Below are positions 1-6,094 of a DNA stretch of 7,910 nt, piece by piece (position 1 is the first letter of the stretch; each line of letters opens with the position of its first letter). This stretch comes from Paramuribaculum sp. (GTDB lineage Bacteria > Bacteroidota > Bacteroidia > Bacteroidales > Muribaculaceae). Under the pieces are notes generated by a model. That model was not told where the DNA came from. It saw only the letters and a program-made list of their open reading frames with translations, and made no database searches. The position numbers were made by a program, and so were the translations under genes. The stretch is taken from the NCBI GenBank assembly GCA_029051965.1, contig JAIDJZ010000375.1, positions 1 through 7,910 on the forward strand, written 5' to 3'.

Positions 1-108
1 TGGGAGTTGACTGACGTCAATGACCGAACCCGAATCCCTCAGGCGACGACCCGGATGAGCCGTTATGACACACCCGCTTTTATAATCTTTTATAATAAGT
101 CAGGAATA
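1..108. other. Intergenic segment downstream of the M3 peptidase gene
   Basis: No gene can be supported in these bases. The segment follows the M3 peptidase stop codon in the direction of transcription (leftwards). It has an A/T-rich part next to the stop and then GC-richer sequence to the window edge. No clear hairpin followed by a T-run is visible on the minus strand, so the end of the operon transcript is not resolved and may lie outside the window. Confidence 0.5.
77..96. repeat. Perfect 10-bp tandem duplication
   Basis: The ten-base unit CTTTTATAAT occurs twice head to tail (77-86 and 87-96), twelve bases beyond the M3 peptidase stop codon. This is seen directly. It may be simple slippage in A/T-rich intergenic DNA; no function can be assigned. 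Confidence 0.7.
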
Positions 109-2277
109 TCACTTGCCTCCCGCCTGCGGAAGCACATCGCTCTTCGGAGTCGGCGTCTTCACCGGCTCCAGACCGCGGTTGCGCAGCAGCGCGTCAACGC
201 TCGGACGATGGCCGCGGAACTTCACATAGAGATCCATCGGATCTTCGCTGCCTCCCGACTCAAGAACCGTCTCCTTGAACTTGCGGGCCGTCTCCGGATC
301 GAAAACTCCCTTTTCCTTGAACAGTTCGAATCCGTCAGTGTCGAGCACCTCCGCCCAAAGATAAGTATAGTAGCCCGACGCATAGCCGTCGCTGCCGAAA
401 ACATGGCGGAAATAAGGGCTACGGTAACGGAACTGCACCTCGGCAGGCATTCCCAGACTCTGGGCCACACCCTTCTCGAAAGCCGAGACATCAGTGTCGC
501 CGTCCGGATTCAGCTTGCCATACTGCAGGTCGAGCAGCGCGGCTCCGACAAGCTCCGTAGTCGTAAATCCCTGATTATGGGTCGACGCCGCCTCAAGCTT
601 GCTGATCAGCTCGTCGGGGATAACCTCGCCGGTCTTGTAGTGGCGGGCATAAGTCTTCAGGAGCTCCGGCTCAAGAGCCCAGTGCTCATGGATCTGCGAA
701 GGCAGCTCAACAAAATCGCGGTCCACATTCGTACCAGCCTGACTGCGAAGCTTAGCCTGAGTCAGCATACCGTGGAGACCGTGGCCGAACTCATGAAACA
801 TCGTCTCGACCTCGTCGAGAGTAAGCAGCGCAGGCATATCGCCCGAAGGCTTCGAGAAATTGCCGACATTGAACACGATCGGACGCTGGCTCTTGCCGTC
901 CGGATCGCGGAACGCTCCCTGAAATTCACTCATCCACGCTCCCTGACGCTTCGACGCGCGCGGGAAATAATCCGTCATGAACACAGCGACATGCTCGCCT
1001 TTCTCATCCTTGACCTCATAGACCTTCACCTCCGGATTATACTTCGGAGCGTCGGGCAGCTCAGTGAATGTGACGCCATAGAGACGCTGCGCCATCGAGA
1101 AGATTCCCTCTCTGACATTATCGAGCGAGAAATAGGCTCTGACCTCATCCTCATCGAGATTATACTTGTCGCGGCGCACCTTCTCGGCATAGTAATAATA
1201 GTCCCACGGCTCGATCTTGATTCCCGCACCCTCACGGTCGGCAAGCGCCTGCATCTCCTTGACCTCGTCTGCCACACGGTTCACAGCCGGACGCCAGATC
1301 TCGAGCAGAAGATCCTCTGCGGCCTGCGGTGTCTTAGCCATGACATTGTCGGTCGCATAAGCAGCGAAATTCTCAAATCCCAGAAGCTGGGCCTTACGGG
1401 CGCGAGCCTTGAGAATGCGGTTGATGACCGGACGGTTGTCATACTGACCCGACGACGCGAGATTGATATAACCCTCATACATCTTCTGACGGAGTGCGCG
1501 GTTGTCGGCATACTGCAGCAGCGGCAGACGGCTCGGAGCGTGAAGCGTGAAAAGCCACTGGCCCGGTTTACCGGCGGCCGACGCCGCCTCTGCCGCCTGA
1601 GCCACCGACGACGCCGGAAGGCCCGCCAGCTCAGACTCATTGCCGACATATAGCTCAAATGCGTTCGTGTCGTTCAGAAGATTCTTGTTGAACAGCAGGA
1701 ACAGATCCGTCAGCTCCGTATTGATTTTCTTAAGCTCATTCTTGTCTTGCTCCGACAGAAGAGCACCATTGCGGGTAAACTGCTTGTAAGCCTGCTCGAC
1801 AGCACGCATCTGCTGAGCATCGAGTTTCAGCTTCTTGCGGTTGTCATAGACCTGCTTGACCTTCTTGAAAAGGCCCGCGTTCATCATGACCTCGTCATTG
1901 ACCTGCGAATACATCGGATAAGCCTTCTCGGAAATGGCAACCATCTCCGGACACGACTCCGTCTCGTCCAGTGCCGAGAAAACGGTCATCACGCGGTTCA
2001 GCAGACGGCCAGCCTTCTCCATAGCGAGAATCGTATTCTCGAAATCGGGAGTGGCGCGATTGCGGACAATAGCCGAGATCTCGGCCTTATACTCCTCTAT
2101 GCCCTGTTCAAGAGCCGGAAGATAATGTTCATAGCGGATCTGCTCGAACGGGGGAATGTTGTAGGGAGTTTCATAGGGCTGCAGAAACGGATTGTCGCCC
2201 TTTGTCGGACTCCCTGCTGCATGCGACGCGATCGGCAGTACGATACAGGCCGCGAGTGTGAGAATCGGTTTAATCAT
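109..2277 (-). CDS. dcp: Exported M3-family zinc dipeptidyl carboxypeptidase (Dcp-like)
   Basis: This 722-residue protein belongs to the thimet oligopeptidase/Dcp/oligopeptidase A family (peptidase M3). Family members cleave short peptides in a deep channel; Dcp-type enzymes remove C-terminal dipeptides. The zinc motif HEFGH is at 495-499 (ligands H495 and H499, catalytic E496), and the third ligand is probably E524 in FVELPSQ. The C-terminal substrate-binding block, GYASGYYTYLWAEVLD, lies at about 630-645. Length is close to the usual 680-720 of the family plus a leader. An N-terminal signal sequence (K3, hydrophobic 5-18, likely cut after SHA at 18-20) points to a periplasmic enzyme, unlike cytoplasmic E. 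coli Dcp. A LAAC sequence ending at C11 resembles a lipobox, but the hydrophobic stretch before it is short. It is the last gene of the leftward operon, 10 bases after the EEP gene. Dcp versus oligopeptidase A specificity cannot be settled by eye. Confidence 0.93.
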   Translation of the reverse strand: MIKPILTLAACIVLPIASHAAGSPTKGDNPFLQPYETPYNIPPFEQIRYEHYLPALEQGIEEYKAEISAIVRNRATPDFENTILAMEKAGRLLNRVMTVFSALDETESCPEMVAISEKAYPMYSQVNDEVMMNAGLFKKVKQVYDNRKKLKLDAQQMRAVEQAYKQFTRNGALLSEQDKNELKKINTELTDLFLLFNKNLLNDTNAFELYVGNESELAGLPASSVAQAAEAASAAGKPGQWLFTLHAPSRLPLLQYADNRALRQKMYEGYINLASSGQYDNRPVINRILKARARKAQLLGFENFAAYATDNVMAKTPQAAEDLLLEIWRPAVNRVADEVKEMQALADREGAGIKIEPWDYYYYAEKVRRDKYNLDEDEVRAYFSLDNVREGIFSMAQRLYGVTFTELPDAPKYNPEVKVYEVKDEKGEHVAVFMTDYFPRASKRQGAWMSEFQGAFRDPDGKSQRPIVFNVGNFSKPSGDMPALLTLDEVETMFHEFGHGLHGMLTQAKLRSQAGTNVDRDFVELPSQIHEHWALEPELLKTYARHYKTGEVIPDELISKLEAASTHNQGFTTTELVGAALLDLQYGKLNPDGDTDVSAFEKGVAQSLGMPAEVQFRYRSPYFRHVFGSDGYASGYYTYLWAEVLDTDGFELFKEKGVFDPETARKFKETVLESGGSEDPMDLYVKFRGHRPSVDALLRNRGLEPVKTPTPKSDVLPQAGGK

Positions 2278-2287
2278 AATTGGTTTT

Positions 2288-3499
2288 TTATTTATGTGTT
2301 GTTAATTTGTCATTATCTCCTTTGCCTTGACCACCTCTCTTACCCGTCAGCTCAAACCACGCTATAAGGGGAAAATGGTCGCTCGACGGATTCGATCCGA
2401 CCCACGACCGAAGAGGCTTCATGTTTCCCCTGTAGAGGATATGGTCGATTCGGAAAAAGAACCGGTCCGCATGATACGTGATCGCCGGACCAAGACCCGC
2501 CTCGCGATACGCGTCATGCAGATCGTCGCCAAGTATAAGTCGCTGGGCATAACAGCCCGGTATATCATTGAAATCGCCGCACACTATCACCGCGCCCTCT
2601 GTCGAGTCGACTGCCGACCTGACAACCTGTGCCTGGATAGCACGCTTGCGCAGTGCCGACGTCAGCTTCGAGATCAGCGACGTCCGGATCACTCCGACAT
2701 CCTCCGCATTGCCGCTCGTCAGCTGATGATAAAGCTCCTTGTCGCCTGCTGTCAGACCGAGCGACTGGAGATGCAGATTGAAAATAGTGATCTTCTCCTC
2801 CGGCAGATCGACCACATAGCGGTTGACATCATAAAGCCACTGATCCTCATGACGGATCAGATCGACCTCGACCGGAAAACGCGAGAAAATTCCCATCCCG
2901 CGGGAATTCACATGCATATAAGGATACGCCGCCTCAAGACGGGCACACTGGTCCTCCGTCACATTCTTCTTCCCCGCACGTATAGGCAGCCCCTCCTGAC
3001 ACACAACAATATCGGGACTCTCACGGAGAATATACTCTATCGTCGGATTTCCTCCATCGAGATCACAGTAGCCCTTCGAGAAATCATCGAGATTCAGCAT
3101 ATTATATGTCATCAGCTTGAACTTCGCCGCATCGCTACGCTCGATCTCCGCGACCGTCGGTCGGAAAAAATGCATCGGACAGAAAGTCAGTATCGCCGAC
3201 ATCGAAAACGCCAGCGAAATGACCGTGACGATTGCCGCACGGCGAAACCAGACGACACTGACCCCAAGCAGCAACACCGACCATCCGAGAACAAGCGGAA
3301 ACAACATTGCCCCGACTGCCCACACGGCCCCGTCCTGCGGATTGACCATACCCCCGTAGCCCGTGACAAGCAACAGACATCCGGTCACAATGCTCGTCAG
3401 CATCGCAAACGCCCGCAAAACGCGGTTTCTGACCGGTGAAAAAATGCCTCTCTTCAAATATCTGTCCTCTGCTAAAAGTCTGTTTCTAAACTTAATCAA
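2288..3499 (-). CDS. Membrane-anchored endonuclease/exonuclease/phosphatase (EEP) family protein
   Basis: This 403-residue protein has a hydrophobic N-terminal third with about three membrane segments (roughly 33-49, 60-84 and 88-107), followed by an EEP catalytic domain from about 126 to 384. The metal-dependent phosphoesterase motifs are all present in order: TYNMLN (131-136, N133), QEG (E169), FNLHLQS (H243), GDFND (D309, N311), IDHIL (D352, H353) and SDHFPL (D374, H375). The domain is therefore probably active. The family includes DNA repair nucleases, sphingomyelinases and inositol phosphatases, and the substrate cannot be read from motifs. With three membrane segments and a basic N-terminus inside, the catalytic domain would face the periplasm, arguing against a role in chromosomal repair; this topology is inferred. 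The C-terminal tail after 385 is Gly/Lys/Asp-rich and probably disordered. The gene lies 29 bases after the divergent rhomboid and 10 bases before the M3 peptidase. Confidence 0.88.
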   Translation of the reverse strand: MIKFRNRLLAEDRYLKRGIFSPVRNRVLRAFAMLTSIVTGCLLLVTGYGGMVNPQDGAVWAVGAMLFPLVLGWSVLLLGVSVVWFRRAAIVTVISLAFSMSAILTFCPMHFFRPTVAEIERSDAAKFKLMTYNMLNLDDFSKGYCDLDGGNPTIEYILRESPDIVVCQEGLPIRAGKKNVTEDQCARLEAAYPYMHVNSRGMGIFSRFPVEVDLIRHEDQWLYDVNRYVVDLPEEKITIFNLHLQSLGLTAGDKELYHQLTSGNAEDVGVIRTSLISKLTSALRKRAIQAQVVRSAVDSTEGAVIVCGDFNDIPGCYAQRLILGDDLHDAYREAGLGPAITYHADRFFFRIDHILYRGNMKPLRSWVGSNPSSDHFPLIAWFELTGKRGGQGKGDNDKLTTHK

Positions 3500-3528
3500 T
3501 TAAAACCTGATCCGGAAAACCTCCCGCA

Positions 3529-4374
3529 TCACTGACGGCCGCCGCGCCTCCTCAAACGCTTGCTCAGATTGAACAGCTCCGTCCGCTCCGACGGCGAAAG
3601 AGCCTCGAAGCCCGAGACCCGCACTCGGTCGAGAAGACGATCAAGATAAGCCTCGTCACTCTCCGTCACACCATCGGCGACGCCTCCGGCCGACCTGCGA
3701 CGGCGCGACACAGCCAAAGTCCGCAGACGAAGCCCCGCCACTATTCCGGCAATCGCGCCTCCCAGATGAGCCGCATTGCTCCCAGGATACCCCCCGGTGA
3801 AACCCACAAGAGAAATCGCAATCATGACCGGAGCGACCCATTTGATGCGCACTCGGCCGATCAGAAACAGATCGATCCGCCGTTCCGGTTCGACAACCGT
3901 TGCCGCCAGAACGACCGCCATCACAGCCGCCGACGCTCCGATAAGTCCGCCGTCTGCCCCCGCGAAGCCCGTCGCAACCCCGTAAAGGAAAAACAACGCT
4001 GCCCCGCAGAATCCGCCGCCGAGATAAACAGCCGTAAGCCCCCTCTCTCCGGCACTCCCCTGAAGAAAACTCCCGAAAAGCGCAAACCAGAGAAGGTTGA
4101 AAATAAGATGCATCGGTTCATACTGGACGAACATATAGCTCAGAACAGTCCACGGACATGACGCAAGACCGGAAAACGTCTCAGGAAGGCCGAGCGAATT
4201 GACACACGCCCCGACCCACTCCTCATGACCGCTCAGCAGACCCGCTGCTCCGACCAGACGCAACACAACGAAAACAGCCACATTGATTCCGAGAATCCAT
4301 GTGATTGCCGATCGGCGCGAAAACACATTCTTCGCCCCTACGACCACTCTGCTTCGCCCGTCAAACCGCTCCAT
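3529..4374 (-). CDS. Rhomboid-family membrane protein with altered motifs and charged C-terminal tail
   Basis: This 281-residue protein has six likely membrane segments (about 23-47, 88-104, 113-137, 144-161, 177-194 and 201-218). Rhomboids cleave membrane-spanning substrates inside the bilayer with a Ser-His dyad. The likely dyad is S148 in GASA and H203 in AAHLGG, both retained. Two positions differ from the usual pattern. The active-site motif is GASA rather than GxSG, and the first histidine of the HxxxxHxxxN motif is Q84, while H89 and N93 are kept. After the last membrane segment comes SRRRRS (223-228) and a roughly 45-residue charged helical region (DEAYLDRLLDRVRVSGFEALSP...). This resembles the short C-terminal domain seen on many Bacteroidetes rhomboids (DUF6576, from memory). 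The start is 4 bases after the upstream rhomboid's stop, so the two are very probably co-transcribed. It may be an active protease or a weakened one. Confidence 0.87.
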   Translation of the reverse strand: MERFDGRSRVVVGAKNVFSRRSAITWILGINVAVFVVLRLVGAAGLLSGHEEWVGACVNSLGLPETFSGLASCPWTVLSYMFVQYEPMHLIFNLLWFALFGSFLQGSAGERGLTAVYLGGGFCGAALFFLYGVATGFAGADGGLIGASAAVMAVVLAATVVEPERRIDLFLIGRVRIKWVAPVMIAISLVGFTGGYPGSNAAHLGGAIAGIVAGLRLRTLAVSRRRRSAGGVADGVTESDEAYLDRLLDRVRVSGFEALSPSERTELFNLSKRLRRRGGRQ

Positions 4375-4378
4375 CCGA

Positions 4379-5119
4379 TCAATAATAAGGGCCGTTCACA
4401 ACTCCCCTCTTCTTCCAGTAGAGAAGCATCAGGAAACCGACAAGCATTCCACCCAGATGAGCGAAATGAGCCACTCCGTCATTAGCCGTACTGATACCGA
4501 TAAGAAGCTCGAAAACAACAAATCCGACAATCATCCACTTAGCCTTGACCGGAACTGGGATAAACATCAGATAGAGCGGTCGGTTCGGGAAAAGCATTCC
4601 GAAAGCAAGCAGAATCCCGTAGATCGCGCCAGATGCACCGACTGTCGTGAAGAAATTCAGATTCGCCGCCATCTGACCGGGCATCGTAGACAGATACGTC
4701 CGCATCAGATCCGCCGACGTATGGTTCATCACTGCAAGCCTGTCGACAATCATATTCTCCAGCGTCAGCGCCCAGACACCCTCCTGAATCAGGGCCGCAC
4801 CGACGCCACACGAAACATAGTAGAACAGAAAACGCTTAGCCCCCAGCAGACGCTCAAGCACGATTCCGAACATAAAAAGCGAAAACATATTGAACAGAAT
4901 GTGCGTCAGACTCCCCGTCGAATGCATGAACATATACGTAAACAGCTGCGCCGGATTGAAATCAGGCGCCTCGAAATAGTGAAGCGCACACACTTCCATC
5001 AGACGGTCGCCCGTTCGCGCCGGAAACACCATCATCACAATCCACACAAGGAAATTGATTATTATCAGATTTTTCGTCACCGGTGGCAAAGACCGGACGA
5101 CATTGCTGAACTGACTCAT
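4379..5119 (-). CDS. Rhomboid-family intramembrane serine protease (canonical)
   Basis: This 246-residue integral membrane protein carries the full rhomboid active-site signature. The nucleophile is S163 in GASG (161-164), the likely catalytic base is H221 in AHLGG, and the oxyanion-side motif is H66...H73-x3-N77 in the first loop and second helix. Membrane segments are at about 17-33, 68-88, 96-112, 158-178, 194-211 and 217-235, a six-helix bacterial core. A hydrophilic insertion of roughly 45 residues (113-157) separates the third helix from the serine helix. It is the promoter-proximal gene of the leftward operon. The start at 5119 is favoured because it follows an A/T-rich leader with a Bacteroidetes-type -7 box about 32 bases upstream and no Shine-Dalgarno, as usual in this phylum. 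The substrate is unknown; a role in envelope protein processing or quality control is inference from the family. Confidence 0.92.
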   Translation of the reverse strand: MSQFSNVVRSLPPVTKNLIIINFLVWIVMMVFPARTGDRLMEVCALHYFEAPDFNPAQLFTYMFMHSTGSLTHILFNMFSLFMFGIVLERLLGAKRFLFYYVSCGVGAALIQEGVWALTLENMIVDRLAVMNHTSADLMRTYLSTMPGQMAANLNFFTTVGASGAIYGILLAFGMLFPNRPLYLMFIPVPVKAKWMIVGFVVFELLIGISTANDGVAHFAHLGGMLVGFLMLLYWKKRGVVNGPYY

Positions 5120-5149
5120 TGAAAACTATATTAAGAGACTATAACAATT

Positions 5150-5165
5150 ACAAAATTACAAAATT
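5150..5165. repeat. 8-bp tandem duplication in the divergent promoter region
   Basis: ACAAAATT occurs twice in a row (5150-5157 and 5158-5165). The repeat creates two overlapping -7-like elements for the leftward operon. This is seen directly; whether both copies are used is unknown. Confidence 0.65.
5151..5158 (-). promoter_or_regulatory. Candidate promoter (-7 box) of the leftward four-gene operon
   Basis: Read on the minus strand these bases are TAATTTTG, a perfect match to the Bacteroidetes TAnnTTTG -7 element. The element lies 32 bases upstream of the first rhomboid start codon, giving a short A/T-rich leader. No good TTTG appears at the -33 distance; a weak CATG at 5177-5180 is the nearest. 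A second, near-perfect element (GAATTTTG, 5159-5166) is adjacent because the sequence is duplicated. The assignment rests on consensus matching only. Confidence 0.5.
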
Positions 5166-5237
5166 CCCGCCGATTTCATGCTATTACCACCCCTTTGACA
5201 ACATTTATTTAATTTTTTGGCATTTTTTTTTGGTTTT

Positions 5238-5270
5238 ATTGTGATGCTTGAATTATTATTTCTATATTTG
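5238..5270 (+). promoter_or_regulatory. Bacteroidetes-type promoter facing HU
   Basis: TATATTTG at 5263-5270 is a perfect TAnnTTTG -7 element. An ATTG at 5238-5241 sits 21 bases upstream, a fitting place for the TTTG/TTG -33 element. Transcription would start near 5275-5280 and run toward HU, leaving a leader of about 290 bases. The alternative is a promoter for an independent small RNA. A nearer, weaker -7 candidate for HU is TATTTTTC at 5549-5556. Confidence 0.5.
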
Positions 5271-5570
5271 TGCAGTCAAAGAAACTGTTTTAAATTTAAT
5301 TTACGGGATTCTACGATAGAATCTTATCTCCCGAATCTCCAACAATTATATTTCAGACAGTGTCAGAAACCATTGTCAGTTGGATGCAACCTACCGGACG
5401 GACTTCAACAAGATTTTCCCGCATTGATCCTTTAAATCCTACTACCTGAACATCATTCCCGAAACCTTGACTGTCTGCGCTTTGCCCTCCTTCTGCATCC
5501 ATTCCGGACCAAATCGGTCTCGTTCTGAACAATTAACTATTTTATTCATATTTTTCTAACCCAAAAACCC
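5271..5570 (+). other. Long leader or intergenic region upstream of HU
   Basis: About 300 bases lack a convincing gene. Reading rightwards they contain a 7-bp hairpin with a 3-base loop (5307-5323), a pair of complementary 8-mers (CAGACAGT at 5354-5361 and ACTGTCTG at 5470-5477), a short GGACC/GGTCT stem (5506-5520), and an A/T-rich stretch without Shine-Dalgarno just before the HU start. A 21-codon ATG-initiated frame (5384-5449) is present but has no coding support. No T-run-tailed terminator hairpin is visible inside, so a transcript from the 5263 promoter would probably read into HU. I recognise no known riboswitch or RNA family. Confidence 0.4.
5307..5323 (+). other. Perfect 7-bp stem-loop in the HU leader
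   Basis: GATTCTA (5307-5313), loop CGA, then TAGAATC (5317-5323) form a perfect hairpin, extendable by two G-U pairs in RNA. It would lie about 30 bases from the 5' end of a transcript from the 5263 promoter. It is not followed by a T-run, so it is not an ordinary terminator. It might protect the 5' end or bind a protein; function is unknown. Confidence 0.5.
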
Positions 5571-5843
5571 ATGAACAAGACAGAGCTTATCAACTCAATC
5601 GCAGAAAAAGCAGGACTCTCGAAAGTCCAGGCCAAAGCCGCTCTTGACGCAACAATCAACACTATCAGCGAACAGCTCGTTAATGGTGACAAAGTCGCAC
5701 TGGTCGGATTCGGTACATTCGCCGTAGCAGAAAAAAGCGCACGCAAAGGAATCAACCCCCGGACAAAAGAAGTAATCGAAATCCCCGCTCGCAAGCAGGT
5801 CAAATTCAAACCCGGCGCCGAACTCAACGACGTCGTAAAATAA
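5571..5843 (+). CDS. hup: HU family DNA-binding protein
   Basis: This 90-residue protein is a standard-length bacterial HU, a small dimeric nucleoid protein that bends and compacts DNA without strong sequence preference. Visible hallmarks are the N-terminal helical dimerisation part MNKTELINSIAEKAGLS, GFGTF at 46-50, and the DNA-binding arm ARKGINPRTKEVIEIPARK at about 57-75. P63 is the intercalating proline at the arm tip. FKPGAELNDVV near the end matches the conserved C-terminal strand and helix. The N-terminal MNKTEL favours the 5571 start, preceded by an A/T-rich leader without Shine-Dalgarno. The gene is transcribed away from the rhomboid operon and has its own strong terminator, so it is probably monocistronic. 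Codon use is strongly biased, as expected for an abundant protein. Confidence 0.97.
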   Translation: MNKTELINSIAEKAGLSKVQAKAALDATINTISEQLVNGDKVALVGFGTFAVAEKSARKGINPRTKEVIEIPARKQVKFKPGAELNDVVK

Positions 5844-5874
5844 GACCGGCATCTGTCAGATACAACCCGATAAC

Positions 5875-5921
5875 GACAGCGTCCCGCGCCAAGCGCATCC
5901 CGGACGCTGTCCTTTTTTTTT
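5875..5921 (+). terminator. Intrinsic terminator of the HU gene
   Basis: A perfect 10-bp GC-rich stem (GACAGCGTCC at 5875-5884 pairing with GGACGCTGTC at 5902-5911) is followed almost directly by nine T residues (5913-5921). The 17-base loop can itself fold through two GCGC blocks (5886-5889 and 5893-5896). It lies 31 bases after the HU stop codon and should separate HU from the phosphofructokinase gene. Confidence 0.93.
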
Positions 5922-5983
5922 AATCCGCCCAGCGGCCCCACCCCGTAACCGCCACATAATTATTGTAAAAATTTGCCTCGTAA

Positions 5984-6014
5984 TTGCTAATAACAAAAAT
6001 ATTTACGAAATTTG
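5984..6014 (+). promoter_or_regulatory. Candidate promoter of the phosphofructokinase gene
   Basis: GAAATTTG at 6007-6014 matches the Bacteroidetes -7 element TAnnTTTG at all but the first base. TTG at 5984-5986, spaced by 20 bases, fits the -33 element. Transcription would begin around 6020 and leave a leader of about 75 bases with a stem-loop. Other A/T-rich motifs nearby fit less well. Confidence 0.42.
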
Positions 6015-6018
6015 CATT

Positions 6019-6047
6019 GCGAAGTAGGCCTCAACAGGCCGCCTCGC
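6019..6047 (+). other. Stem-loop in the leader of the phosphofructokinase gene
   Basis: The core is GGCCT (6027-6031), loop CAAC, AGGCC (6036-6040). Flanking GCGAAG (6019-6024) and CCTCGC (6042-6047) add five further pairs with one mismatch and a small internal loop. It ends 47 bases before the start codon and has no T-run after it, so it is not a terminator. It may stabilise the 5' end of the mRNA or influence translation; this is inference. Confidence 0.45.
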
Positions 6048-6094
6048 CACAATCGACTAATTATCAACCCTTTTAATATTCCACATCTTTCAAC

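Noticed and set aside
27..45. T-arm-like sequence (GAACCCGAATCCCTC) suggesting a tRNA
   Set aside because: No matching acceptor, D or anticodon arms can be folded around it on either strand.
7..1653. 548-codon open frame on the plus strand opposite the M3 peptidase
   Set aside because: It lies wholly antisense to a gene with intact catalytic motifs. Its translation is Arg/Leu/Ile-rich with no domain, as expected when C-ending codons remove stops from the opposite frame.
2327..3439. 370-codon plus-strand open frame opposite the EEP gene
   Set aside because: Antisense shadow of a well-supported gene; Arg/His-rich and low in recognisable structure.
4283..5122. 279-codon plus-strand open frame opposite the canonical rhomboid
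   Set aside because: Antisense shadow; extremely His/Arg/Lys/Gln-rich, while the opposite strand encodes a clear rhomboid.
5217..5435. 72-codon frame in the HU upstream region
   Set aside because: It needs a non-ATG start within a T-run, overlaps the promoter candidate, and its hydrophobic N-terminus only reflects the T-rich DNA.
5384..5449. 21-codon ATG frame inside the HU leader (possible leader peptide)
   Set aside because: A frame this short is expected by chance; there is no ribosome-site evidence, no runs of a regulatory amino acid and no coupled terminator.
5546..5941. 131-codon minus-strand frame across HU
   Set aside because: Antisense to HU and running through its terminator; no domain.
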